Part shown: positions 8,314 to 16,943 of the stretch, one piece after another
Numbering within the stretch: position 1 is the stretch's first letter
How the letters are laid out: the number at the start of each line of letters is the position of its first letter
NCBI GenBank assembly: GCA_039815415.1
Contig: JBCBZH010000048.1
Coordinates: forward strand, 1-19,942
Direction: 5' to 3'
From: JBCBZH01 sp039815415
GTDB lineage: Bacteria > Bacteroidota > Rhodothermia > Rhodothermales > Rubricoccaceae
DNA: 19,942 bases
Position numbers and translations under genes: made by a program
The notes under the pieces: generated by a model
Seen by the model: the letters and a program-made list of their open reading frames with translations, nothing else
The model's database searches: none
What the model was told of the DNA's origin: nothing

Positions 8314-9795
8314 ATGAAGCACGGGCAGGCCTCTCGCAACGCTCTGGCTGGAGCCGTTCAGACGATCCTGAGCGCCGGGCTCATGTTCGTGTTCTACCGT
8401 GTCATTCTCGACACGGTGGGAGCCGACGGCCTCGGGGTCTGGTCCGTCGTGCTGGCGACGACGAATGCAGCACGTGTGAGCGAATTGGGGCTCTCGGGGA
8501 GTGCTGTCAAGTACACGGCAGGGCGACTGGCACGAGGCGACCACGATGCGGCGTCGAGAGTCATTGAGACGACGGTTCTGACCGTCGGGGCGCTGATTGC
8601 GGTCGCCGCAGGGGTGGCATACGTCGGAATCGGGGCTGTGCTGCCTGCCATTATTCCTTCAGATGGGCTCAAGGATGCCATCGCACTGCTGCCGTATGCC
8701 TGCGTGTCGTTCTGGCTCACCTCCATCGCCGGAGCTTTGCAGAGCGGGCTCGATGGGTGCGGACGAATCGACCTGCGGAATGCCATTGTGTTCGGAGGTC
8801 AGCTTCTGTACGTAGCCCTAGGGATCTGGCTGGTGCAGGAGCGCGGAATCATCGGGCTGGCGCTGGCGCAGATCGCTCAGGGAATTGCGCTCGTAGTGGC
8901 CGTGTGGATCGGGATCCGAATCGCACTTCCGGCTGCGCCCATCGTGCCGAGGCGGTGGGACCGAGGGCTGTTCCGGGAAATGCTGCGCTACGGTCTCAGT
9001 TTTCAGGCCCTCAGTCTGTTGCGCATGCTGTTTGAGCCGACCACCAAAGTTCTGATGAGCCGCTTCGGAGGCCTCTCTGCTGCTGGGTTCTACGAGATGG
9101 CGACGCTGCTGGTAACCAAGCTGCGCGCGCTGGTGGTGGCGGCTCAGCAGGCGCTCACGCCGGAGATCGCATTCATCCAGGAGCGCCAGCCCGAGCGTGT
9201 CAACGCGGCCTATGCGCGGGTCAATGGCATCAGCGGGTACGTGACGGTGCCCCTGTTCGCGGGCGTAATAGCGTCGGCGCCGTTTGTGTCTCACCTGTGG
9301 GTGGGGCACTACGAGCCCATGCTGGTTCTGTTCGTGGTGCTGCTGGCGGCAGGGTGGTTGGTCAATACGCTGACGGGGCCGGCGTTTTTTCTGCTCCTCG
9401 GGACGGGGGAAATGCGAGGCGTTGTGGTGTCGCATGTCACCATCGCGCTGGTGAATGCCGGATTGGGTGCAGCCCTCGGGTGGGCCTTCGGGGCCATCGG
9501 TGTGGCTCTCGGGTGGGTTGTGGCCCTCGGTGCCGGAGCCGTGCACCTGCTCTGGATTCTTCAGAAAGACAGGGGAGTGACCCAGCACCTGCCCGACCCC
9601 AAAGGGATCACCGTCGGGCTTCCTCTGGTGATCGCCGCGTTCGGGCTGGGGGCAGCTCTGATTCGTCCCGAGTCCCTCGTGGCCAGTATGGGGGTTGTGG
9701 GAGTCGTGGGTGTGGCGCTTGCGCTGACAATGTGGGCCTCACCGTATCGGATGCAGGTGATCGATCTGCTCCGCAGCGCGTTAGGGAAGGCATGA
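8314..9795 (+). CDS. Wzx-type polysaccharide flippase (MOP/MATE superfamily)
   Basis: The protein has 493 residues with about 12-14 membrane helices. The N-terminus ASRNALAGAVQTILSAGLMF, followed by FYRVILDTVGADGLGVW and the ELGLSGSAVKYTA loop, matches the start of Wzx/RfbX-type transporters, where the first helix and a G-x-x-x-G/Y turn are conserved. A second half begins near residue 220 (LRYGLSFQALSLLRMLFEPTTKVLM), giving the two-lobed MOP fold. It should flip undecaprenyl-pyrophosphate-linked repeat units to the outer face of the inner membrane, feeding the polymerase encoded at 2969-4414. The stop overlaps the ispE start as ATGA, so the two are translationally coupled. Confidence 0.85.
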   Translation: MKHGQASRNALAGAVQTILSAGLMFVFYRVILDTVGADGLGVWSVVLATTNAARVSELGLSGSAVKYTAGRLARGDHDAASRVIETTVLTVGALIAVAAGVAYVGIGAVLPAIIPSDGLKDAIALLPYACVSFWLTSIAGALQSGLDGCGRIDLRNAIVFGGQLLYVALGIWLVQERGIIGLALAQIAQGIALVVAVWIGIRIALPAAPIVPRRWDRGLFREMLRYGLSFQALSLLRMLFEPTTKVLMSRFGGLSAAGFYEMATLLVTKLRALVVAAQQALTPEIAFIQERQPERVNAAYARVNGISGYVTVPLFAGVIASAPFVSHLWVGHYEPMLVLFVVLLAAGWLVNTLTGPAFFLLLGTGEMRGVVVSHVTIALVNAGLGAALGWAFGAIGVALGWVVALGAGAVHLLWILQKDRGVTQHLPDPKGITVGLPLVIAAFGLGAALIRPESLVASMGVVGVVGVALALTMWASPYRMQVIDLLRSALGKA

Positions 9796-10670
9796 CCCGA
9801 TTGACGCGCCTCGCTCCTGCCAAGCTCAACCTCGGCCTCCACGTCCTGCGCCGCCGCGACGATGGCTTCCGCCAGCTCGAGACCGTCTTTCTGCCCATCG
9901 GGTGGGCGGATGAGCTGGCCGCAGAGCCGAGTTCAACCCTCGAGCTGACGACCTCCGATCCCGCCTTGCCCACCGACGACGGCAACCTCGTCGTCCGGGC
10001 TGCCAGCGCGTTGGCAGACCACGCAGGAGTCGAACCGACGGGGCGGTTCCACCTCGACAAGCGCGTTCCGTACGGAGCTGGGCTCGGAAGCGGGTCCTCG
10101 GATGCGGCGGCAACGCTGCGCCTGTGCGTGGAGCTGTGGGATCTGGACGTGTCCGAAGCCGATCTACACGCCATCGCCAGCTCGTTGGGCTCCGACGTGC
10201 CGTTCTTTCTGCTTGAGGGCGCGGCCCACGCGACGGGCCGGGGCGAGGTCCTCACGCCGCTCCGTGGCGATGACGGTCAGCCGTATCGCTGCCCGTTCTG
10301 GATCGTGGTCGTCGTGTCCGAAGTCCACGTTTCCACGGCGGAGGCGTATGCCCTCGTTCAGCCCTCCGATGTGGATCGCCCCGATATCGCTGTGCTCGTT
10401 CGATCTAACGATCTGGCGAGCTGGCGGGAGGAGCTGGTGAACGACTTCGAGGCGCCCATCGCGGCGCGGCACCCGGAGATCGCCAGCGCGTTGGCGACGC
10501 TAAGGGAGCATGCGGGGTACGCAGCGATGTCTGGTTCTGGGAGTGCGGTGTTCGGGGTGTTCGAGACCGAGGTCGCTGCGAAAGAGGCCGCCAGCGCGTT
10601 GAGGGATGCCCGTGTCTGGATTCAGTCGCCGGATGTCAATCCACAGATCGAAGCCGGACTGCGAAGATGA
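9792..10670 (+). CDS. ispE: 4-(cytidine 5'-diphospho)-2-C-methyl-D-erythritol kinase
   Basis: The protein has 292 residues, close to the usual IspE length. This GHMP kinase phosphorylates CDP-methylerythritol in the non-mevalonate isoprenoid pathway. APAKLNLGLHVLRRRDDGF (8-26) is the substrate-binding start, with the catalytic-type Lys11; VPYGAGLGSGSSDAAATL (92-109) is the ATP-binding glycine loop; LGSDVPFFL (132-140) holds the catalytic-type Asp136; and AAMSGSGSAVFGVF (244-257) is the C-terminal GHMP motif. The ATG (9792) overlaps the flippase stop by 4 bp, and GGGAAGG just upstream could serve as a weak ribosome site. The longer open frame to 9297 only shadows the flippase. The 3' end overlaps the convergent FKBP gene by 35 bp. 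Confidence 0.95.
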   Translation: MTRLTRLAPAKLNLGLHVLRRRDDGFRQLETVFLPIGWADELAAEPSSTLELTTSDPALPTDDGNLVVRAASALADHAGVEPTGRFHLDKRVPYGAGLGSGSSDAAATLRLCVELWDLDVSEADLHAIASSLGSDVPFFLLEGAAHATGRGEVLTPLRGDDGQPYRCPFWIVVVVSEVHVSTAEAYALVQPSDVDRPDIAVLVRSNDLASWREELVNDFEAPIAARHPEIASALATLREHAGYAAMSGSGSAVFGVFETEVAAKEAASALRDARVWIQSPDVNPQIEAGLRR

Positions 10671-10977
10671 GCGTTGAATTGGGGGGAATCGGCCCCCTTT
10701 GGACGGCACCATAGCCCTTCTCCGGGGGAACGGTGATCACCTTCTCCTCGCCAGGCACCATGCCGACAACGCCTTCCTGGAACCCCACCACGAACGTGCT
10801 CAGGTTGGCCTCAAAGCAATACTGCTCGTCTACGACAGTACCGTTCTCAAGCTGTCCGCGGTAGTCGATGCTGACATCGCTTGTGACCGTCGCAGGGCTG
10901 CTGCCTCGGATGTCGCATGGATCTGCGGTATCGCAAGCCGCGAGTGTGAGCACGAGAGCGAGGAGAAGAGATCGCAT
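10636..10977 (-). CDS. FKBP-type peptidyl-prolyl isomerase lipoprotein
   Basis: The protein has 113 residues from ATG 10977. MRSLLLALVLTLAAC is a lipoprotein signal with lipobox LAAC (Cys15); upstream in-frame residues belong to the A2M gene and are not used. The rest is one FKBP domain: VSIDYRGQLENGTVV (35-49), VVGFQEGVVGMVPGEEKVIT (63-82), VPPEKGYG (83-90) and GPIPPNSTLIFAVRL (95-109). Against FKBP12, the active-site tyrosines and phenylalanine appear kept (Tyr39, Tyr89, Phe105), while Trp59 is probably replaced by Phe66. The segment between strands is short. Cys21 and Cys54 could form a disulphide. It should speed proline isomerisation of envelope proteins. It starts 23 bp after the A2M stop, so it is probably the last gene of the PBP1C-A2M transcript. 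Confidence 0.88.
   Translation of the reverse strand: MRSLLLALVLTLAACDTADPCDIRGSSPATVTSDVSIDYRGQLENGTVVDEQYCFEANLSTFVVGFQEGVVGMVPGEEKVITVPPEKGYGAVQRGPIPPNSTLIFAVRLRSVD
10681..10700 (+). terminator. Possible intrinsic terminator after ispE, inside the FKBP coding region
   Basis: GGGGG (10682-10686) pairs with CCCCC (10693-10697) around the loop AATCGG, followed by TTT (10698-10700). It lies 11 bp after the ispE stop and could end the plus-strand transcript. The stem is short and the T-run minimal, so this is tentative. The same bases encode the GPIPP region of the convergent FKBP protein. Confidence 0.35.
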
Positions 10978-10986
10978 GAGAGAAAA

Positions 10987-10996
10987 CGAGCTGGCG
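10987..10996 (+). repeat. Decamer copy in the 23-bp gap between A2M and FKBP genes
   Basis: CGAGCTGGCG occupies nearly half of the short gap (10978-11000) between the A2M stop and the FKBP start. Here no coding constraint can explain it, and its position 9 bases before the FKBP ATG leaves no ordinary ribosome site. Confidence 0.7.
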
Positions 10997-11000
10997 AGAA

Positions 11001-14000
11001 TCAGGGCGCTGAGACAATCAGGCGGCCGGTGGCGGTGCGGCCCATCACCTCGGGGCTGTACATGGCCTCGGCCTGGACCGGTGGGTGGACGAAGGTACCC
11101 GGCGTGGTGGCGCGTGCGAGGTAGGTATAGGAATGTGCCCCGGCCATCAGGCGGTCGGCGAAGAGCAGCACGCGGTCGTCGCGGATCTCGGTGTGGTTGA
11201 ACGAACCCCACCAGCGCGTCTGCCCCGTGCCCTGTCGAGTTGCATCGGGCGCCGTGCCGAAGGCGGCGTTGAGGGCTTCCAGCCCAGCGGGGAGTGCGTC
11301 GTCCACTACGATGTAACTGCGCGTGGTCGGTGAGGTCAGGCGGAGGGTCACGCGGACGAGTTGGCCGGCCTCCAGTGTCGCGTTGGACGCGAGTGGGCCA
11401 CCGATGGCTTCGCCGCGGTCATCGATGGGCTGGAGGGTCCGGTTCACCGTCAGCCCGTTGCTGCGCGCGTCGGCGGGCTCGGAGCTGTACGTGTCCAGTA
11501 CGAACAGGTAATAGGCCCGTCCCGAGCCATCGGCATTGAGCGTCACCGGCACGTCCTCGCCGCGCGGGAGGCCGGTGAGCGGGCGTTCCGCTTCGGCTAC
11601 ATCCAGTGAGCGGCCCTGGAACGACTCCTCCAGCAACTCGCGCCCGGCCACGGCCACCGTCGCTGTGAAGGCTGGCGTCTCACGCTCGTAGGCTTCTGCA
11701 AACGCCCGGAAGGCATCCACGACAGCGGCGTTCTCCTGCGTTGAGGCCCAGTGACCGCCCTGCTGGCGACCCATCAGGAAGCGCACCATGCGTTGGCCGA
11801 GCTGACGGTTGTCCGCGGACGGATCGGACTCCACCAGCGCAGTCAGTGCATGGGCGGTAGCGCGGGCATCGGAGGCAAAGATCCAGCCCCAGCCATCGCC
11901 CTCCGGCATGTCGAGATACGCCGATGTGGCCTCCACGCGCAGGCGGCTCGTCAGGCGCTCGGTGAGCGGCGTTCGTAGGCGGTTCAGCGACGCATCCAGA
12001 GGGACGGTCCGCAGCAGCGTCGCGGCACCCTCATTGGACAGGTTGGCGTCGCCTGCGAGTTGGTTGATCTCTGCGGCCAGCACTCGGCTGTGCCTTGCCA
12101 GCGCGTAGAGCATCAGCGCCCGGGTGTCCGCCCAGACGGCGTCCGAGTAATACTCCGGCTTGTATTGCGACGGGTTGCGTGCCGCGCGTTCCAGCCAGCC
12201 CACAGCCTCCTCGGTGAGCGAGCCGGGTGTGGAGACACCCGCAGCCTGCGCCTCCGCCAGCGCGAGGATGGCGTACGCGCTGGTGTAGAGGTTTGCCTGC
12301 CGCCCGCCCTTCCAGAGCGCGAAGCCGTTTCCGGTCCAGAACGCATCCAGGCTGGCGACCCATTCGCGAACCACCCGGTCGCGGTCGCCATCAAGTGCGT
12401 CGAGGTCGTAGGCATCGAGCAGGTCAGCGCCGACGAGCAGGGGACGAATGCGCGATGTGGTTTGCTCGAGGCAGCCGTACGGGTACTGGAACAGATAGCG
12501 CGATGCGCCATCGAGGCCGACCAGCGCAGTGGAGGACACGCTGGCTCGGAAGCTGCCGAGGCGATCCAGCGAGCTGGCGGGAATTCGCAGGGCCTCACGG
12601 GCAGTGCCATCGGTGGAGGAGAACGTGGCGGTGGCCGTACGGACGGTTGGCAGAGCGACCGGAAGCACAGTCGCAAAGGCGTCACGCTCGGAGCCCATCG
12701 TTGTGGTGAATCGCACCTCTGGCGGCGTGCTCCCGAGGCGCTCCACCTGCCAGGTGAATCGCACCTCTTTCGTTTCTCCCGCCGCCAGTTCGACGGTTTT
12801 CTCGCTTGGGCCCTCGAGCTGGAGGCCATCGGCCTCGGCGTTGACGGTCGCTGTTCCAGCCTTGTCGGTGCGGTTGCTGACCAGGACGCCGGCCTCGAAG
12901 GTGTCGCCGAGGCGCGAGAAGCGCGGCAGCGCCGGTTGGAGCACGAGGGGTTGTGTGACGACGAGGTCTGTGCTCCCTGCGCCGAAGGCGTGCTCCGGGG
13001 TCAGCGCGGCGGCCATCAGGCGGAATGTGGTCAGACTCTCGGGAACGCGGAACGTCACGCGCGCCCGGCCGCTTCCGTTGGTGCGGATCGCTGGGGCCCA
13101 GTGGGCGAGTGGGCGGAAGTCGCGGCGCATTCGGTCCTCATTGTCGCCGCCGCCGCCGCCGAGGTCTTCTTCCTTCTGGCCATAGTTGCGCTGCCGCACC
13201 AGCTCGGCGAGCGAGACGCTCGTGCGGACGCCTAGCGGGCGCGGGCCGTAGAAGGCGTCGAACAGGTCCGGCAGCTCGTAGCCGATCAGGTTCAGCACGC
13301 CTGCGTCGGCGGCGGAGAAGGCGACCTCTCCCGCTACGCCGCGGCCTTCGGAGTCTTTCAGGCGGATGTCGACCGTCACCTCCTCACCGGGGCGGACCTC
13401 ACGATTCTGGGGTTCCACCTCAACGGTCAAATGACGACTCTCCGCGTCGACGCGGATCTCGGCCAGCCCCATGCGGAACTGGGGGGCGCCGGGGTCGGCG
13501 TCGCCTGTGGGTTGGGCGGAGCGACCGTGGAGCAGCACCACAGACACAAACACGTTGGGCAGATGTCGCTCATCGAGGTCGATCTCGACCTGCGGCGCGC
13601 TTCCGGTCAGCGTCTCGATGCGGCTCTCAATCACGCCCTCGCGCTCGACGGTCACCAGCGCGGTGGCGGTCTCGAACGGCGACTGCACCAGCACGCGGGC
13701 CGTCTCGCCTGGCGTGTAGGAAGTCTGATCGAGCACCAGATCGACGCGGTCGTCATCGGAGCGCTCCCAGGCGACATAGCCGCCGCCTGCGGCCCAGAAG
13801 AAGGCCTCAGTGCGGACCGCATTGCCTCGCAGGTCGGTCGAGCTGGCGCGAACGATGTACTGGCCACCCTGCTCGACGGGCAGCGTCAGCCGTGCCATCT
13901 GCCCTGCGATGGACTCAAGGGTCTGGGTACCGAGCGACTCTTCCACCTTCTCGCTCCGCCAGCGGAGCCGCCCGTCGGCGCCGACCTCGCGGACGGAGTT

Positions 14001-16697
14001 CCACTGCTGCCGCACCAGCTCGACCTCGACCTCGTGGCCGCCCACGGGCCCGCCCGCCGGGTCCACGGTGATGACATCGACGGAGACCTGCCGAGTGTCG
14101 GAGAGGTCGAGGTAGGTGGTCTGCGGGCGTAGGCCGACGTAGAAGAGCGCCGGGTGGAGCGTCAGCGTTTGGCGCCCCGATTGCTCCTGGCGGGCCGGAT
14201 CGGTGACGGTTGCCTCCCAGGTGAGCGTCGTCGGCAGGCCGGACTCGTTGCCGGGCAGGCGGACGCGCCGCGAAACGGTGCCCTCCGGGCCGAGCACGGT
14301 GTCGGCAGCGGCGAGGCGCTCGGAGAGGTAGGGTGCATCGAGTGGGCCGAAGCGGAAGGCATCGAATCCCTCAGGGGAGAAATAGCCTGGCGATTGTTGG
14401 AGGCTGTAGGTCACCGGCTGGCCGCCCATCGGGGCGCCGAACAGGTAGCGGCCCTCAATCGTGCCCTCGAAGAAGTCGCCCGCGACGTACGCCTCGGTGG
14501 ATGTGCGCGGCGTGACGGCGAACGAGGCCCGGCGGAACGAATCGACGCGGAAGCGACCGGTCGCCCACGAGCTGGGGCTCCAGGTGTCCGTGGCGGTTGT
14601 GTCCGTCCTGCTGGCGATGCGGACCGAGTAGCTGCCCTGGCTGGCCTCGGCGGGTGCCGTCCAGTCGAGGTCGAACGTGCCCCAGTCGCTTGGCGCGAGC
14701 GTTCGGTCGAGCACGATCTCGTCGCGCGGGGAGCGGACGATCACGCGGGCGCTGTCGGTGACGGGCCGCCAGTCGGCGTCGGTCTTCTCGCGGAGGATGC
14801 CTTTCAGGTGGACTGTCTCGCCGGCCTTGTAGAGGCCGCGGTCGCTAAACACGGAGCCCGCGTAGCTGACCGGCTCCGGAGCCCAGTCGGTGTTGACATC
14901 GAAGCGGTAGGGCTCCACGCCATCATCGTAGATGGACGAGGTGAACGCGAGATCGTCGCCGAGCTGGACGATGGCGAACAGGCGCGGGCTCTCCCAGCGG
15001 CTCGCCTTCTCAACCCCCAACTCGTTCCAGCCAGGGATCTGCGCGCGTCCAGTCACGTCGGTCTCACCGGTCCAGAGGACGCGGTTGGTCTCGTCGCGGA
15101 GAGTGACCGAGGCGTTCCGGACAGGTCGAGCGTTCGCCAGATCGGTGACGAAGACAAGTTGCTGATGGGGGCTGAACTTGGCCGTCAGCCCGAGGCGGGT
15201 CACCTGGGCGATGGCACGGGCGTCGTACAGGTTGTTCTCGCCGCGCCCCCGGTGGTCGCTCAAGGCTCGGACGGCGACCACACCGGTCTCTCCGCCAAGG
15301 ACAGACGCGAGCTGCATCGGCACGATGCCTGGCTTGTTGCGATCCAGGCCGATGCGGAAGGTGTCGCGTGCAGCAATCGGCTCGGGCTCTTCCATTCCCT
15401 GCGGACGGTCGCCGTACCAGTGCTGCCGGTCGTGCGCCCGAAGCGCCGGAACGATAGCCTCCGGACTCAGTTTCGCCACCCCGACGCGCACGGCAGGCAC
15501 GTTGGTGGCGCGAACGGGGATGGCCTGCATCTCATCGGCCTCGATCACCAGAATGCCCTGCGGGACCGAGAAGGCGGGGCGGTAGGAGCCCGTGCGGAAC
15601 GTCCGCGTGGTGGGCGCCATCGTCTGCCCAAAGGCGTCTTCCAGACCACGAACCGTCAGCGTGTATTCGGTCTCGGGTGCCAGCTCGTAGGGCATCGTGT
15701 GCGTGCCCGACGTCCGTCCGTCACTGGCCTCGATGCCTGCTGGGAGCGACGCGGCGGGCTCAAGGGTGATGGCCTCGTGGACATCCTGGAAGGCGACCGG
15801 ATTCGAGAACGTCAGCTCGAGGGCTCGGGCGGGGTCGAGCGGCCGGTTGTCGCCCGGTGGATCGTCGTAGCGGCGCGATTGGCCGAGGGCCGTCAGCTGA
15901 AGGTCGCCATAGGTCTGGAAGCGGACGGTGACGGAGTCGGCAGTGCCCAGCGGTCCTTGCGCCGAGGGGAGGCCGGGCGCGATGCGGAGGACGTAGCGGG
16001 TGCCCCGCGCCAGCCCGTCGCCGGGTTGGACGAGCACAGTGCTGTCGCCGTCGGCCCGGACACGAACGCCCACGCGTTGTCCGTCGGCTTCGAGCGTAAT
16101 CACTTTATCCGCGTCGCCAGCGCGAACAGCCTGGTTGTAGTGGAGGCGAATTGGCTGGCCCGGTTCCGCGTGGGCTTCGCCCCGAGCTGGCGTGGTCTCG
16201 ACGAGCTGCGGTCGGGGCGTCTCGAACGTCCATGTGTACGACTCCTCCAGCGTCTCGCCGTCCAGATCTTCGATGCCCGCCGCTAGCCGGGCCTCGAACG
16301 GCGTCGCGCGTTGGAGCGGCTCGTCGGGGGTCCAGACGAGCGTTTGCGTTCCCTCCCACGCGAGCGACCCTTCGACCACGTTCCCGTCTTGCCGAACCGT
16401 CAGCGCGCTCGCGGCGGGCGCGGGTGCGTCCCCCAGGGGCACCATCGGGCGGCTGAACGTGACGGCCACGGGCTGGCGATCCACCTGCGCGACGGCCTCA
16501 CCAAAGGGCGTCGCACTGAGCACGCGCAGCGGCCCGTCCAGCGTCGGCACAAACGCTTCGCCACCGGGGTTCACGTCGAGAGCAACGGTCTGCACGTCGA
16601 AGGGGCCGAGGGCCTGGTCGGCGGCCTGGCGGCAGGCGGCCAGCGAAAGGGCCATCGCGAGCGCGAGGCCGAGGGGGCGGAGAAGGCGGAGCGTCAT
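11001..16697 (-). CDS. Bacterial alpha-2-macroglobulin family lipoprotein
   Basis: The protein has 1898 residues from ATG 16697; in-frame ATGs at 16715 and 16727 are possible. MTLRLLRPLGLALAMALSLAAC is a lipoprotein signal (lipobox LAAC, Arg next, so outer-membrane sorting is plausible). An Ig-like N-terminal part follows (ALTVRQDGNVVEGSLAW), then macroglobulin domains including FSDRGLYKAGETVHLKGI (MG2 type), a Gly-run linker near DLGGGGGDNED, the A2M domain (RPLAHWAPAIRTNGSG), the thioester domain with intact CLEQ (genomic 12462-12473, Cys about residue 1409), and a C-terminal MG10-like part (SYIVVDDALPAGLEALN). The family traps attacking proteases through the reactive thioester; the bacterial form is thought to guard the periplasm. 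It follows PBP1C, the pairing known from E. coli yfhM-pbpC. Confidence 0.93.
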   Translation of the reverse strand: MTLRLLRPLGLALAMALSLAACRQAADQALGPFDVQTVALDVNPGGEAFVPTLDGPLRVLSATPFGEAVAQVDRQPVAVTFSRPMVPLGDAPAPAASALTVRQDGNVVEGSLAWEGTQTLVWTPDEPLQRATPFEARLAAGIEDLDGETLEESYTWTFETPRPQLVETTPARGEAHAEPGQPIRLHYNQAVRAGDADKVITLEADGQRVGVRVRADGDSTVLVQPGDGLARGTRYVLRIAPGLPSAQGPLGTADSVTVRFQTYGDLQLTALGQSRRYDDPPGDNRPLDPARALELTFSNPVAFQDVHEAITLEPAASLPAGIEASDGRTSGTHTMPYELAPETEYTLTVRGLEDAFGQTMAPTTRTFRTGSYRPAFSVPQGILVIEADEMQAIPVRATNVPAVRVGVAKLSPEAIVPALRAHDRQHWYGDRPQGMEEPEPIAARDTFRIGLDRNKPGIVPMQLASVLGGETGVVAVRALSDHRGRGENNLYDARAIAQVTRLGLTAKFSPHQQLVFVTDLANARPVRNASVTLRDETNRVLWTGETDVTGRAQIPGWNELGVEKASRWESPRLFAIVQLGDDLAFTSSIYDDGVEPYRFDVNTDWAPEPVSYAGSVFSDRGLYKAGETVHLKGILREKTDADWRPVTDSARVIVRSPRDEIVLDRTLAPSDWGTFDLDWTAPAEASQGSYSVRIASRTDTTATDTWSPSSWATGRFRVDSFRRASFAVTPRTSTEAYVAGDFFEGTIEGRYLFGAPMGGQPVTYSLQQSPGYFSPEGFDAFRFGPLDAPYLSERLAAADTVLGPEGTVSRRVRLPGNESGLPTTLTWEATVTDPARQEQSGRQTLTLHPALFYVGLRPQTTYLDLSDTRQVSVDVITVDPAGGPVGGHEVEVELVRQQWNSVREVGADGRLRWRSEKVEESLGTQTLESIAGQMARLTLPVEQGGQYIVRASSTDLRGNAVRTEAFFWAAGGGYVAWERSDDDRVDLVLDQTSYTPGETARVLVQSPFETATALVTVEREGVIESRIETLTGSAPQVEIDLDERHLPNVFVSVVLLHGRSAQPTGDADPGAPQFRMGLAEIRVDAESRHLTVEVEPQNREVRPGEEVTVDIRLKDSEGRGVAGEVAFSAADAGVLNLIGYELPDLFDAFYGPRPLGVRTSVSLAELVRQRNYGQKEEDLGGGGGDNEDRMRRDFRPLAHWAPAIRTNGSGRARVTFRVPESLTTFRLMAAALTPEHAFGAGSTDLVVTQPLVLQPALPRFSRLGDTFEAGVLVSNRTDKAGTATVNAEADGLQLEGPSEKTVELAAGETKEVRFTWQVERLGSTPPEVRFTTTMGSERDAFATVLPVALPTVRTATATFSSTDGTAREALRIPASSLDRLGSFRASVSSTALVGLDGASRYLFQYPYGCLEQTTSRIRPLLVGADLLDAYDLDALDGDRDRVVREWVASLDAFWTGNGFALWKGGRQANLYTSAYAILALAEAQAAGVSTPGSLTEEAVGWLERAARNPSQYKPEYYSDAVWADTRALMLYALARHSRVLAAEINQLAGDANLSNEGAATLLRTVPLDASLNRLRTPLTERLTSRLRVEATSAYLDMPEGDGWGWIFASDARATAHALTALVESDPSADNRQLGQRMVRFLMGRQQGGHWASTQENAAVVDAFRAFAEAYERETPAFTATVAVAGRELLEESFQGRSLDVAEAERPLTGLPRGEDVPVTLNADGSGRAYYLFVLDTYSSEPADARSNGLTVNRTLQPIDDRGEAIGGPLASNATLEAGQLVRVTLRLTSPTTRSYIVVDDALPAGLEALNAAFGTAPDATRQGTGQTRWWGSFNHTEIRDDRVLLFADRLMAGAHSYTYLARATTPGTFVHPPVQAEAMYSPEVMGRTATGRLIVSAP

Positions 16698-16812
16698 GGC
16701 AGGAGGGTGAGCCATATCAGGAGGCATCGGAGAGACGCGCCGTTGGCGTGTCGAGGGGGAGGCGTCGGTCTGGGAATCGCCAGCTCGTCAGGAATGTCCA
16801 ACCCCTCACCCT

Positions 16813-16838
16813 GTCCCTCTCCCGGCGGGAGAGGGGAC
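16813..16838. repeat. Inverted repeat, GTCCCTCTCCC type
   Basis: The left arm GTCCCTCTCCC (16813-16823) pairs with GGGAGAGGGGAC (16827-16838) with one extra G. It is preceded by CCCCTCACCCT, so the whole looks like the dispersed 'CCCTCACCC...CTCTCCC' extragenic palindromes found in many GC-rich genomes. It has no T-run on either strand, so I do not call it an intrinsic terminator. Confidence 0.7.
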
Positions 16839-16943
16839 GTGATTTGGGATCTCGAGCGGTGAATGGAACGAGCTGGCGTGCATTGGGAAGGCGAGATGCC
16901 TACCAGCAGAGACGGGAAAATCGGGCTAGTCCTCTCCTGGGTC

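Noticed and set aside
10009..10600. GCCAGCGCGTTGG repeated in ispE (near 10008, 10484, 10590)
   Set aside because: The copies encode the same Ala-Ser-Ala-Leu type peptides in frame (ASALADH, ASALATL, ASALRDA), so codon choice for a repeated helix motif is enough to explain them. It is kept only as a caveat for the decamer finding.
10978..11211. N-terminal extension of the FKBP protein to 191 residues
   Set aside because: The extra part is antisense-free but lies inside the A2M coding region in another frame, and it would bury the lipoprotein signal MRSLLLALVLTLAAC.
14154..16286. 710-residue open frame on the plus strand
   Set aside because: It lies entirely antisense to the A2M gene, which has clear domains and a lipoprotein signal. 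The plus-strand translation is rich in Arg/Gly/Ala with no recognisable motif, as expected for a shadow frame in GC-rich DNA.
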